From contig OZ024811.1 in NCBI GenBank assembly GCA_964017045.1, positions 12,677,818-12,741,817 on the forward strand: DNA of 64,000 nucleotides, written 5' to 3'. Every line of letters starts with the position of its first letter. Positions within the stretch are counted from its first letter, which is position 1. A model generated the notes under the pieces. That model worked only from the letters and a program-made list of their open reading frames with translations, was not told where the DNA came from and made no database searches. Of the stretch, positions 1-12,168 are shown piece after piece. Position numbers and translations under genes: made by a program. The DNA is from Omphiscola glabra (lineage: Eukaryota > Mollusca > Gastropoda > Lymnaeidae).

Positions 1-133
1 CAGTACTTACAATGGTAGGCAGTACTTACAATGGTAGGCAGTACATACAATGGTAGGCAGTACTTACAATGGTGGGCAGTACTTACAATGGTGGGCAGTA
101 CTTACAATGGTGGGCAGTACCTACAATGGCAGG
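1..133. repeat. 19-bp tandem repeat, 7 copies
   Basis: Seven head-to-tail copies of a 19-bp unit of the form CAGTACTTACAATGGTAGG, with a few substitutions (TAGG or TGGG at the end). The array is cut by the left window edge, so its true length is unknown. The small open frame over it is a by-product. Confidence 0.93.
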
Positions 134-1537
134 CTCTCTGTTTAACGTTAGGCACTCAGTACAATGACAAGCGCTACGCTTTCAGGAACATTAAATGTAA
201 CGGGATGGACCCCCAAATTTCAACGGTTACTAGAATTACTACAACTCTGTCCTTTATAGGAGAAAATTAATATTTTAATACTCAATTTAGCGAAGTGTTT
301 TTTTAATAAGTGTTCACTTATGACGCTTGGTGAGAGTATCCAGGATACATTACATTGATCATTACCATATGTACAGATATGTTGAATTACTAGGGTTAGG
401 AAAACAAATCCTACAACATTGAAATACAAATCCTTCAAAGAAACATTCGCCTCTATCAGTTACACCTGCCCTGTTAACGTATCCGTGACATAAGGTGCCT
501 GTGAATGTTTGTATCCGGGATCGTACGCAAAACAAACCGTTGAAGCATCGCGCCTAGGGTTGAAACCCAGACAACGTCTTGCCGAAAAATGCAATGTACG
601 CAAGTAACAACACGTGTGATACAAGTAGGAAGCCGGAAGTATTAGACCTGGTAAATTTATGTTACAGCAGGCAATTTCTAAACACTTTGCCCATTCGAGA
701 ATAAAATCGAAGTGGCTATTGGTACCCGGGTACCGGAATTGAGAGGTTGGGATTAAAAAACGATTAAAAATATTATTGCTGGGTTTGTAAGACCAAATGA
801 GGTATCAAATGAAAGATAATTGAATGGACTATGTGTTTGTGAACTTAATTCTTCATTATAACTAAAATAAACTACTACAAATGACATCCGAATAGCATTA
901 GTCAAAATGGACCCAGACACGCACCGCCGCCATTCGCACCCGGGTACCATTAGACTCAAACCGATCGCCCTACCCTTGGCGCCCCTTTTTCGATTGCACA
1001 GCCTTTACGGCCCGTTACTGATGGGAGATTGTCCCTGTTAAATTTGGCAACCATTATTGTTTATCACCGTTAGTTACAAGAATGATTTGAAAGGAAACAA
1101 ATTTTTGCTTATTTAAACTCAGACCTTTTTTAGAACCTTGAAATAGTTTTTCAGGGACCCATACCGAACATTAAAAGAGAACAGCGCTGCCAAACTCACC
1201 GTCACACTTGGACGCACTTTTAGAATTTAACGCTTGTTGTGAAAAAAAAACAACACAACTTTACTTTAATTAAAAACGTTTGAAAACAATGTCATCTTTG
1301 TGAGCTGTATAAAAAAAGATTGTAATACATTTTATCGTGGAGCTGACGTCTCTTATTTTATGATGTTTGACATACATATACTATTATTATAAAGTGTTGG
1401 TAGATATTAATCATACGGTCGATGATAGAAATTAACTCTTGGGGAAAAAAATATGTTACGGTGTAATAAATAGATTTAATAACAATTAACCATACAGAAA
1501 ATAGAAGAACTGAGTCGCAGCGCGGTATATCTGAGGC
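134..1537. other. Intergenic, no gene seen
   Basis: No exon-like frame with splice sites or domain similarity. A CCCGGGTACC motif occurs near 725 and 940. Otherwise unremarkable AT-rich sequence. Confidence 0.5.
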
Positions 1538-1545
1538 TAGAAGGG

Positions 1546-1735
1546 CAGTGGCGTAGTGAGTGGGGCAAGGGGGCATTATGCCCCGGGCGCTACTCGCAAA
1601 GGGGCGCCAAATGGTATATTTTACTATAATATTGTATGGTTTTCGAATGGGGGGGGGTGGGGCGCTAAAAAGGTATTGGGGGGGCGCTAAAAAGGTATTG
1701 TGCCCCGGGCGCGAGTTATGCTCGCTACGCCACTG
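1546..1735. mobile_element. hAT-type MITE with 15-bp TIRs and 8-bp TSD
   Basis: A 190-bp non-autonomous DNA transposon. The left end is CAGTGGCGTAGTGAG (1546-1560) and the right end is CTCGCTACGCCACTG (1721-1735), an inverted match at 14 of 15 positions. Perfect 8-bp direct repeats TAGAAGGG flank it at 1538-1545 and 1736-1743. An 8-bp target duplication and a CAGTGG-type end are typical of the hAT superfamily. The inside is GC-rich, with GGGGCGCTAAAAAGGTATT-like repeats, and codes for nothing. Confidence 0.9.
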
Positions 1736-1743
1736 TAGAAGGG

Positions 1744-2522
1744 ACAGAAATAGTTAAGTACGTCAGTTCCAAATTGGAAAGACTAGAGGTAGAGGCAGAA
1801 AAAAGTATAAGATGCAGATGAATGGGAATAAATATTAGCTTAGCGGAACTAAAAAAATAAATAATAAAGATATAGAATATCTCAAATAAAGGTAGAAACA
1901 AAAAAAAATTAGAGTCAAGGGAGGGAATGTCTATAATGTATTATTAAAGGATTAGATTGGAATAACTTGATATTGGAATAATTACAAAATGGAAGCTGGA
2001 AGACAGAAAAGTTAGGTAGCGCCAGGGAAATAGTTCATTTTCGGAGGTAATTATTTAGAGAAGTGTAGAAAGGTATTCAATGTAGCCAAAAGATTCGAAT
2101 GAAATGTAAAAAAATTCCTAAAATGTTTCTTTACTTTTTTAAAAAATATTTTCATACACTGGGTTTCTTAGAGTAGTGCAATTTATGGAATTTAAAATGA
2201 TTGATTTAAATTCTTTTTAGAGCATCTTTGATAGAAAGAAAATCTTTCGTCTTGGTTTCTTCGACAGCGTGATTATAGTTATGGATGCAAGTCTTGTTCT
2301 GGTTATAATTCAAAATATAATTTAAGGGAGGCCGGGGGAAATTTGTTGTTGTTTTTGGTTGCTTTTTTCCGCATACGCTTCTACGTGGATTGTTGGATCA
2401 TTACCAAACTCGGCACACATATCCATCAATATTCAGAATGAATTACGGGAAGCTTTTGAACGTTACAAGATAGTCTGTTACTCCAGCTCTCTCCCAGGGC
2501 GGAAAATAAACCTGACGTCGCG
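1744..2522. other. Intergenic, no gene seen
   Basis: AT-rich, with no supported feature. Confidence 0.5.
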
Positions 2523-2860
2523 TTAGTAAGTTGTGGAACAACCGTTACACTTTTAACTTTTGTAACAACCGTTACACTAGTAAGTTGTGGAACAACCGTT
2601 ACACTTTTAACTTTTGTAACAACCGTTACACTAGTAAGTTGTGGAACAACCGTTACACCTGTAAGTTGTGGAACAACCGTTACACTTGTAAGTAGTGGAA
2701 CAACCGTTACACCTGTAAGTTGTGGAACAACCGTTACACCTGTAATTTGTGGAACAACCGTTACACTTTTAACTTTTGTAACAACCGTTACACTTGTAAG
2801 TTGTGGAACAACCGTTACACTTGTAACTTGTGTAACAACCGTTACACTTGTAAGTTGTGG
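2523..2860. repeat. 27-bp tandem repeat, about 12 copies
   Basis: About twelve units of roughly 27 bp, each with the core AACAACCGTTACAC preceded by GTAAGTTGTGG or by AACTTTTGT. Units with GTAACAACCGTTAC carry a short inverted repeat (GTAAC/GTTAC), so single strands could form small hairpins. The 67-codon frame here is the array itself. Confidence 0.9.
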
Positions 2861-4780
2861 GGTGGGAAACTCTCAGATTTGTGTGGTAGGTGTAGAGTCC
2901 TTGCAATAATCAGTCCTAATTAATGGAGCCTAACGCCTTAATATTTTGGATATGTAACACTGGGCAGTGTCTTAGGAATCCGGCCTCAGGAAGTATCCTT
3001 TAATATACAGCGGCTGGGGTTCGGTTGTTTCTTGTACGATCGCCCTACAGCAATATGGCAACCGGTTAGGTTATATTTTTTTCTCAAGAAGCTACGTGTT
3101 AGTCACTACAACGTGGCGATCTCGAAAGATGTTGCCTTAATGATATTTAAAGTAAATTTTATGTAATTTATCATTGGCTAATCTCACTCAATTATTTTAT
3201 CAGTACCAATAATGTAAAGAGTTGTAGAAACTATATTAAAATTTCCAATGCTTTAGCTTACTCACGGCATTTGGGCTGAGGGTTTTAAATGCACATTTCA
3301 TGACACGGTTCAACGATCGCAGATAATTTTTAGACGAATTAAGACAATAACTTTTGTTAACAACACGAGGAATAACTCAGATTAAAACATAAAAAAGGGT
3401 GGGGGGGGGGGGGGTTGAGTGCCCTCTGGCAAAGGGCTCTAAATACATCAATGCTTTGTAATTGTAATGTCCAGTTTGCTTTCATCACAGAATATATCCC
3501 ATAAAGTATTATGTTATATTGCGTAAAGCTTACATTTATGCAAGGCCCTGCTTTATGTATAGTAAGTATATTCAATACAGCGGATTTTAAACGTAATGAA
3601 GCGTTATCAAACATTGCGAGTTTTTGAGTAAAAAATTGCTTCATTTCTTTCATAGAGCTATGCGCATTACTAGGAAGACAGAGTAAGAATATTGGTATAA
3701 GCTGATTAAATATAGGTCAACCATTTCATAAACGATAATTATTTATGTTTTTATATTATTTAAATACTGAAAAAGAAAACGATATTTGCAACGATAAAAA
3801 CAAATTTTTCTTGATTTTCGTATACCCTAGGATATTATATGTATTTTTTAAAATTTTGTTTTGCGCAATTTTATGTAATTTCTGTCTAGCTGTTTGGGGG
3901 ATCGTATAGTATGTACTTAATTGCGTTTGATTTATTAATCACAAGAGTGTACATGATAACAGTAATAATGAAATAAAATATAAAATGTCAAATTTTTTTT
4001 TTACCTTCTATATAACGTCTTGTCTGCACAAGAGTCGCTGTTCAAAGTAACGATTACATCCTGAAATAAGATTGGGAATTCCCTGTAAGACGTCTCGTAA
4101 GTCACTGTTTAAAAAACAAAATGCGTAGTGAAAATAAAATTTCATAAATAAATTAACTGGTATAGTTGCATTTTTAGTGTAACTTCATCCGAAAGGCACA
4201 CGACGCCTAACCCTCTGTGTCCCACGCATTTTAGGGGCCCACCCGCCCTTTCGATTTTAGAGTTTCAGTTCCGCTCACATGTTCGACTTTCGCCAAGGGT
4301 GTCATTCAAATAAGGTGCATAATTGATATTGCTGTTGTGAGCAATGTGAAAATTTGTAATCTGCTCTGATTTTTTTTTGCTCGTGGTCATATTTCAAAAT
4401 TCAACTTATCAACTTAAATTGATTGGATTGCGCTCGTCACCTTTCTTCTAACACTGACTTAGGGAGACGATGTTGTAGGGGTGGCATTTTAAGCAAGCTG
4501 TTGAATTATTTTTTAATAGCGGAGGAGATGGTCTGGACGCTGAGATGTGCTTTGAAAATTTGATTTACGGCGAGGTCCACCAAAATTGGCCCGGGCTATA
4601 AGAGAGTGATCTCAGCTCGCAGTAGAGGATGGAACATTAATACAACAACACGACAGAGTCTATGAAGATAAAGATTAAAAATAAATGTCTACTCCGTCTA
4701 GATCAATGATAACAAAGGCAAAGGATGTCAGACCAAAGGACTGAGAGACTGGGACTGGTCTCAAATATTATATACGTGTC
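2861..4780. other. Intergenic, no gene seen
   Basis: AT-rich, with a poly-G run near 3400. The 98-codon minus frame at 3357-3653 has no recognisable domain or splice context and includes the poly-G run. Confidence 0.45.
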
Positions 4781-5000
4781 GATGTGTTTCAGGGATATGC
4801 GTCAGTGTGTTTGATATATATATGGGTCTGTGTGTTTGATATAAATATGCTTCAGTGTGTTTGATATATATGCCTCAGTGTGCTTGATAGATATGTGTAT
4901 GTGTGTGAGATAGATGTGTATGTATGTTTGATACATGTATCGATAAAGTTTTATATATTTGTCAGTATTTTGATATATGTGTCAGTGTGTCTGTTAGATA
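4781..5000. repeat. Degenerate GTGTTTGATATATATG-type repeat
   Basis: Loosely periodic TGTGTTTGATATATATG-like units with CAGTGTG linkers. They resume at about 5210-5375 on the far side of the LINE tail at 5008-5210, so the LINE appears to have inserted into this array. Confidence 0.7.
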
Positions 5001-5007
5001 TGTGTCT

Positions 5008-5210
5008 AACCCTTCCTGTCGCGCTCAGAAACCACCAGTCACTAGAGTCCTTCAAAACCCATTTGAAAACACATCTATTTCACAGACACCTGCTGGGGTG
5101 ATGTTGTCTACCATCCTCTCGAGCTAGCTGTTATCTCCTAGACTTGACTTTGTACCGCGCTTCGAACGTTTTGGGATTAAGCGTGATTTTTCAAATTTTT
5201 TCATTATTAT
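5008..5210 (+). mobile_element. 3' tail of a LINE (CR1/L2-like RT C-terminus)
   Basis: The plus frame ends in LPVALRNHQSLESFKTHLKT, then HLFHRHLL. This matches the closing segment of CR1/L2-type non-LTR retrotransposon polymerases, where the pattern LPxxIRxxxSLxxFKxxLKTxLF is usual. Only the 3' end is present, so the copy is 5'-truncated and dead. It sits inside a simple repeat that continues on both sides. Confidence 0.65.
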
Positions 5211-5520
5211 TATCATTCATGTAATTTATAGATACATGTCAATGTATTTGATAAAGAAGTGTCAGCGCGTTGAAAGATATGTGCGTGCGATAGTTATGTT
5301 TCATTGCGTTTGATATCAATGTGTCCGGGTATCCGACAGATGTGTCTGTATTATTGATACATGTGTCAGTGTGTTTAATTTAAATGCTGCTAGCTATGAC
5401 AGTAAATCAACATAACACACAATTTATATAACGGGAAGTGGTGATAAACCATCTGACTTTCAAGCCATTCTTTAAAAAAGTAGACGACATTATTCAATAT
5501 CCCCTGATATGCAAAGGTAA

Positions 5521-5735
5521 AAAAAAAAGAAATATCAAGAAAGTCCATCCATAGGACGAGTTCTTGAGAAGTAAATCAAATAATTTTGACAAAGCACGAC
5601 TCGCTTGTTAAAAAAAACAACAACAAAAAAACAACAAACAACAACAAAAAAAAAAACAACAACAAAAAACAACAACAACAACAACAAAAATAAACAATAA
5701 CATTTAAAAAAAAAAAAGAAAAAGAAAAACATTTA
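5521..5735. repeat. A-rich low-complexity (CAA/AAC)n tract
   Basis: Runs of A broken by CAACAACAA. The minus-strand phenylalanine/valine-rich frame here is an artefact. Confidence 0.85.
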
Positions 5736-6280
5736 AGCAAATAATTACATTAGGAGAAGCTTGATTTACCAGCAAACTATGAGTCTGAACCTATTGATGA
5801 TGCAGCTTATATGTACATATATGTTGATTGTTTACATCTTTAAATGATTACACTAGTTGGGACTGGATCTCATGAAAGGGGACGAGATGTCCCTAGTTGA
5901 AATTTTCCCTAAAGTAAGTTGGAAAGGGGGTTACTAATTGGGATCAATGTAATCAACGCGTTCGAGATGTCCCTGGTTGGAATCGGCCATGATGTAAGCA
6001 TAAATTAAGTTACCGGCTGGGATTGGAGCTAATGAAAGAAGAAGAAAAAATATTATGAATGATTTTTGAATAAGGAAAATACGTTTTTACGTATATTTGT
6101 CAAAATTTGTTTTTAATGTACACACAATTCATCGTCTTGTAAAAGCGGTCTATTTTAATAAAACACTTTATTATTAATGTACACAATATGGTGCCATGTC
6201 CACGTGGTCTATCATGTTAAATTATAGTATTATTAATGTATACAACTGTGAAAAATGCTACGTTTGAATAAGAAGATTTT
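5736..6280. other. Intergenic, no gene seen
   Basis: Two imperfect copies of a motif of the type GACGAGATGTCCCTAGTTG (near 5880 and 5960), but no gene. Confidence 0.4.
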
Positions 6281-6282
6281 GT

Positions 6283-6757
6283 CGAATTACTGAACGAATA
6301 CTGAATGAATACTGAATGAATACTGACTGAATAATGAATGAATACTGAATGAATACTGAATAAATTCTGAATGAATACTGAATGAATAATGAATAAATTC
6401 TGAATGAATACTGAATGAATACTGAATAAATTCTGAATGAATACTGACTGAATACTGAATAAATTCTGAATGAATACTGAATGAATACTGAATAAATTCT
6501 GAATGAATACTGACTGAATACTGAATAAATTCTGAATGAATACTGAATGAATACTGAATAAATTCTGAATGAATACTGAATGAATACTGAATAAATTCTG
6601 AATGAATACTGACTGAATACTGAATACTGAATGAATACTGACTGAATACTGAATGAATACTGAATGAATACTGAATGAATACTGAATGAATACTGAATAA
6701 ATTCTGAATGAATACTGAATGAATTCTGAATGAATACTGAATGAATACTGAATGAAT
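6283..6757. repeat. 11-bp minisatellite, about 43 copies
   Basis: A long run of the 11-bp unit TGAATGAATAC, with variants TGAATAAATTC and TGACTGAATAC. The variants recur in order, giving a higher-order period of several units. The minus strand stays open in two frames (up to 209 codons) because three units make 33 bp. The peptides are repeats rich in I, S, F and Y, and there is no reason to think they are made. Confidence 0.95.
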
Positions 6758-6759
6758 CA

Positions 6760-7700
6760 ATAAAATAAATGAAATACAAAGAAACATAAATATCATGGAT
6801 GTATTTAATTATCATTTTTTTATATATATATAGTTTTTCCTTAAAGTGCAAAACCATTCCAAACAATGCACCATTTTCAGACTTCAATGATGCTACAATG
6901 TTAAATATTTATATTGAAATGAAGTTAGCTTTTGTTTAACTCACGAGATTGTAATGAAATCACCCTGTAGCGTCAAATTTCAATATATATTAGAAAATAA
7001 TCTTGCAACGTACACTTTTTTTCCCCACACCCACACTTTTTTTTATGTCCTAAGTGATATGTTTTCAACCAGTGGAAATCATATCATGCTTCTCAATCTT
7101 AACTTTATTGGTCTTGCTCAAATAATGATTTGTGCTTAGCCAATGGTTAAATACAATGAATCTGCAATAAATACCAATGGACAATTTCGAAACGTTCGTT
7201 CAAGGTCTCCTCGCAAAGCTATCACCGGGCTATTTTGTGAGTTTGAAGCAGGTAAATTCTAAACTTGTGAGGTGTTTAAACATTTCAATTTCATTCCATT
7301 TTTATTTGGAATACATAATACCACCATGTTTATGGTTTGTATTATCATGAGAATGAATTTGTATAATTCATTGTATTTTACGCTTAAGCAATGTGTCTAC
7401 AAACTGGGACATTTTGATATTTAATTATCGAAAGACATCAACCCATTTGAATTATGATGGAGATGTTGCTATTGGATATTTGTAATTTAATGCAAGTACA
7501 TAGCTTAATATTACTCGCCTTGTTTTATAATTTATTATAAAATTATGTTTGAGAAGATATTTTGAGAAATGTCGACGCTATCCTTACAAGCTAACGCCCA
7601 TTCAGGTATCGACGAACAAAAATATCCACACAGTGGAAGCTTTTATTTAAAGATCCTGTAAACTTCAATGCCTTGATCTGAATTTTTTGTTGTTGTAGCA
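6760..7700. other. Intergenic, no gene seen
   Basis: AT-rich, with no supported feature. Confidence 0.45.
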
Positions 7701-7725
7701 AGGGATGAGTCATCTTATGATTACT

Positions 7726-8082
7726 TTAAATTCGCCCCTTTACTTTTTTCTTAAATCGTTTAATATATGACACTATCACCGTATTGCCGTACTGCAAGAC
7801 ATCGGCGCAACTTAGCAGCTGGATAAAGGATCGTTTCCTTGAGACTGAAATCAAAGGAGTCTGCCTAGTGCCTGTCCGGAAGAACAAGACGTTAGCATGC
7901 CACAAAATGACAGCGTGCTGATCGAACTTTTCACACACGACAGACAAAACTCTGGGAAGTCCACAATCATCACCACGTACAATGGAAAAGCTATTCCTCA
8001 ACGTAAGGATGTGACGTCCACTTTTGTTCTCGCCCTGAGAAGCCACGAAGGAGAGATCTGGAGAAACCACTTCCTACGTTGA
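7726..8082. other. Unassigned GC-richer block with ORFs on both strands
   Basis: This 350-bp block is clearly less AT-rich than its surroundings. It holds a 61-codon plus frame (7897-8082, open from about 7850 and ending in IWRNHFLR) and a 114-codon minus frame (7726-8070). I recognise no domain in either, and neither has clear splice sites. It could be an isolated exon, a decayed mobile element or a regulatory island. TGACGTCA-like sites (CRE-type) lie near 8011 and 8085. Confidence 0.3.
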
Positions 8083-8099
8083 AGTGACGTCACAAATTG

Positions 8100-11000
8100 A
8101 TTGATCAAGCCAGATCATCAAAACCATTTTTTTTTTATAAACGGTCTGCTCACAAAGTATTCCGATTCAAAGCACTCGATTATTAAGATGAATGTTAGAC
8201 AACACGGGAGGCCAATGTCAATAATCTATGAAATCAAGACATAAATTGTATGCACTATTTTTCACATCCTTAACCATAATAACTTCAATGTAAATAAATA
8301 AATTCATTTAATTTATGAAAATGTGTTATAAATTCTTTAATATTTAGGTATAAATGAATATATGTGGATAAATGTCCCTTGGTGTGTGAATTTGATAAAA
8401 CATAAAAACTACTAGACACGAGCATGTGATAAACTCATACGAGAGTTATCTCCATACTCCTTCCAAAAAATGTCTTTTAACTACACACATGAGTTTAGCG
8501 TGTGTTTTATTTATAAGGAAGTTAATTCTGGTTTGGGCAATCCCTGGACCTTTTTCAGCTCATGAAAAATTATTGTTTAATATGTAATCCTATTCACGTT
8601 AGCCTTCGACAACCTTTATGAGCATCATATTGATAATCAAGATAAATTTTACAAATGAATGAATTGAACAAACCTAGGGTTCCCAATTATTTTTTTGTTA
8701 TAAAATAAAATTAAAATAATAATTTGAATATTTTCATTCACTTATTTTTTTCCCCATAAACTATTTACCTTTGCCTAAGACTAATTGAAATGTTTTTGGT
8801 TTTTAATTATTGGAACGCGAGCTATAGTTTGAGCATCCATGATTTATACAAAATAACAGTTTTTGGGTTTATATGTAAGTATTGGTCTACTGCTCTATTC
8901 AATTCCCTTTCCGATAATTGCACGTAACAGCGTTTAAATGAGTGCTTATTAGGCTCACAAGATCAAATTCAAATTTCTTAATGAGTTTCTTAAAAACGAC
9001 GCTAGTTAGATTTGGTTTATTTAACGGAAATTGAATTAATTTAAATGTTATAGCATAAATAACATTTAATTAGATATACGCGTAAATGTAAGCCAATTAC
9101 CACGTGCATTACATGATGTGTAAATAATTTAATTGCCATTTAAAGGTTGCTTCAAACTGTAATTTGTTCACAGATTTGTTTTTACAATCCTTGTTGAACT
9201 TACGTACTTTTTTTTAAAGACACTGGTATTGAGATAAGAAATATATATTTATTTAATGAATGCTTACTTTAATTTACTTCAGTTGAAAACAAAATAATCC
9301 AAATACATTTGTGATTATGGTAAACATTTATTTTTATTTATTGGGGAAAAAACCACAACAAACAAAAATTTTAATCAGGACGCTCAAATATGTAATATTT
9401 AAGTATGCAATATACAGGCTCATTTGGATTGGCCACATATGAATCAGTAACAGCTGATAAAAATAATTTTAACATTAAAAAAAAATATCTTTGATTAACT
9501 GCCACATTTTCTTCAATAACGATGGCTTCATCAGTAGGTCACTCAAACATTCACACCAAATCACTGGATAATACACACCCTCACACATTCAATTAACCCA
9601 ATGGTTCCCAAAGTGTGCACCATGGCGTTCATGCTTCCTCCAAAAAACGGCGCCGTAAATTCTTAGACATTTCAAATACTCCTTTTACTGCCACGTGCTG
9701 ATTGTGTAAAACTGCGTGTTTTTTTTTTTCACGGGGGTGGGGACCCGCTGTAACGAAAACTTAGTTTTGGGTTAAAATCTTTGTTAAGAAGAAAAAGCCT
9801 AATCTCCCCCCCCCCCCACTCCCACTTTTTTTCCTCTGAAATTTGCCTAAATATGAGGTGATAAAAAATCTGATAAACCATCCAAATAAACCTCTAGTGG
9901 AAAATCTTTATGTAACTAGGGCACCTATAAGCAAAAGCACTACCTACACTCAACTGAATTAATCCAAGCATTCTTTCTCACAGCTCATTAACTCATAAAT
10001 CAGATGTGTCGAAATGCATTTTATGTTAAAATGAGATGTTTAGAAAATGCTCACTAGTTCTATTCGACAAGATCCGTACAGTCTTTCCTTTGTCATTTAC
10101 AATTACCAGAAATTTAACTTCTCCGTTAAGCTTGTATCAGTTACACTATTTTATAGTGTAAATATCATAAGTTTATGTGTCTAATACGAATTTTTAAATA
10201 TTTTTTTAAAAATGGATATTGAAAAAAAATGGTAGTAAAAATTTAAATTAATTTTTTTTGAGATATGTGCTTGAATAGGATTATATAATAAAGTGCGCTA
10301 GATTAAAACCATTTAAAATGATTTTTAAAAATAAATATTTTCATTTTAATGGTGAAAAAACCCCACAAAAGACTAATAATGTGTCGTAATAAAACTGTAC
10401 CATTCTTTTTGCAAACACAACTTTTAAACTGAAAAGATCTCAACGCATAAAAATAGTTTTTCTTCAAATTTATGTTTTGGAGAATGCTGTTAATAAATTT
10501 ATTACTTAACATGCAATGTATTCTATATCGTGAGGTTAAACTGTGTCGATTTAACTGAAACTGTTGTCGACAACAATATTCTAAAGCCAGCTCGAGAAAA
10601 TGCTTTTAAAAATATATTTTGAACTACAGTTTGGATAAATAATTTGCATATGATTGCACAAGTCTTTACACAATTTGAACAGCGAATAAAAATATAATAA
10701 TGAATCATGACTTAAATATATTTGTGTTAAAATTTAAAAAGTTTCACAAGCAAGCAAGTCGTAAGAAATAAAATCCAAACTCCCATATACAGATATCTTG
10801 TATTGATTTAAAAATAAAATTTAGAATTATAAAACAAATTACCAAGGTTTTTTAATTGCATGATGTTTTTTTTTAAAGAGTATACTATTTAAAACTGTTA
10901 AATCTTATAATCAAGAAAGTTGATTAAGAAAATATGCTATTATGAATATAATAATTTTAAAACGTATATATTTTTTCCAATGATTTTATTATTTTTTTTT

Positions 11001-11640
11001 TTAATAACACTTTTCGGGCAATATTTCCTTGATTGATATGTTGATACTTTTATTTATGAGTATATTCTTTTGAAATTTAAATACATTTTGTAGTATTGAA
11101 TATATGCGAATAAAATATCAATTTTATTGCAGTAATTGCAATAATTTTTCCACCTCCTTTAAGTATAGCTGTGATATTATATTTTTATCGACTGAAATAT
11201 TTTGTTTGCTTAAAATATAATATTAAATCAATTTTAGCAAACGTATTTTGAGCAAACGCCTATTATCAAATAAAAGTTATGCAATTACCTTTAAATGATA
11301 TGTATCTGTGAGAAGAAAACATATAGCGAAGTGTAGGGGTGCACTATTCGCGTTCATTCAGAACTCCAGATCAGATCATCAGCGATCAAGGAAGTAGCAA
11401 ATGGATAGTTAAGACTTTCTGATCTAGATCTACTTTCAATTGAAATTGAAACGGTTAAAGGATATTTATTTGGCTCAAGTGATTGACAGGTCTGCAGCTT
11501 GGAAGACCATGAAAGGAAAATTTTGAATAAAGTACATTTAATGTAAGAACTTTTATTTCCTTACCTTCAATTAATTTGTTAATGTTCTTGGAATTGTTAT
11601 ATTGTGGAATTATTTTAACAAGCAATTCATCGTGAAAGTC
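8100..11640. other. Intergenic, no gene seen
   Basis: Very AT-rich, with short homopolymer runs. A plus-strand piece near 9600 (ATGGTTCCCAAAGTGTG) resembles hAT-type terminal sequence. No coding signal. Confidence 0.45.
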
Positions 11641-11708
11641 GTGGGAGAGGGGGGTGTGACACCACGAGTTTACCACACCGGGTGACACCAAGCAAGGCTA
11701 CGCCACTG
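11640..11708. mobile_element. Fragment related to the CAGTGGCG MITE family
   Basis: GGCTACGCCACTG near 11696-11708 is close to the right terminal repeat of the complete MITE at 1546-1735. The matching left end was not found, so this is a fragment or a related family. A similar CAGTGGCGTGG motif lies near 14778. Confidence 0.4.
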
Positions 11709-11721
11709 GGCATAAATAGGA

Positions 11722-11727
11722 TTTATT
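11722..11727 (-). terminator. Candidate polyadenylation signal of the pseudokinase gene
   Basis: AATAAA on the minus strand, about 310 nt past the stop codon at 12038. In DNA this AT-rich the hexamer is common by chance, so it is only a candidate. Confidence 0.25.
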
Positions 11728-12037
11728 GATCTTATAATACGTCGACTGTCATGTTTAAGGACTGGTCACCAAATGTTCAAAATCTTCGATTTTATTTTCT
11801 TCACATCAACTCTTCATATGTGAAAAAGAGTCTATAAAACACATGTTAATTTCGTTGGTCGTGTTGGTAAAGTATGGTGGGTTAGTTTACGAGCTGATTA
11901 TGTCTTGTTATAAAGGCAAGGAAAGAACCATGAAATAAAATATAAGGGCAAGTTATGACCGTCGCTAACATTCAGATATAAATATGTCTTTCGCACATGA
12001 CCTATTAAACATGGTACGTTCATAACCTCATGTCTCT

Positions 12038-12168
12038 TCATATATTATCTTTAAGGAATTGGTGAATCGTTTTGAAACGTGGCCGGCTGTCTTCATCATA
12101 ATTCCAGCAGTTTAACATAAATTTGTAGATCTGTTGTGGTGTGCCTGGTGGTGATTTTAGATGATAGC
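12038..12168 (-). CDS. Pseudokinase terminal exon
   Basis: 131 nt after a TTTTAG acceptor, ending in TGA at 12040-12038. It codes for [18 protein letters not shown], then [16 protein letters not shown] and QFLKDNI. This is the normal kinase ending (CW...RP.F), so the domain is complete at its C-terminus. Confidence 0.92.

Noticed and set aside
5535..5732. Phe/Val-rich membrane protein
   Set aside because: Translation of an A-rich low-complexity tract.
6258..6887. 209- and 169-codon minus frames
   Set aside because: Translations of an 11-bp repeat.
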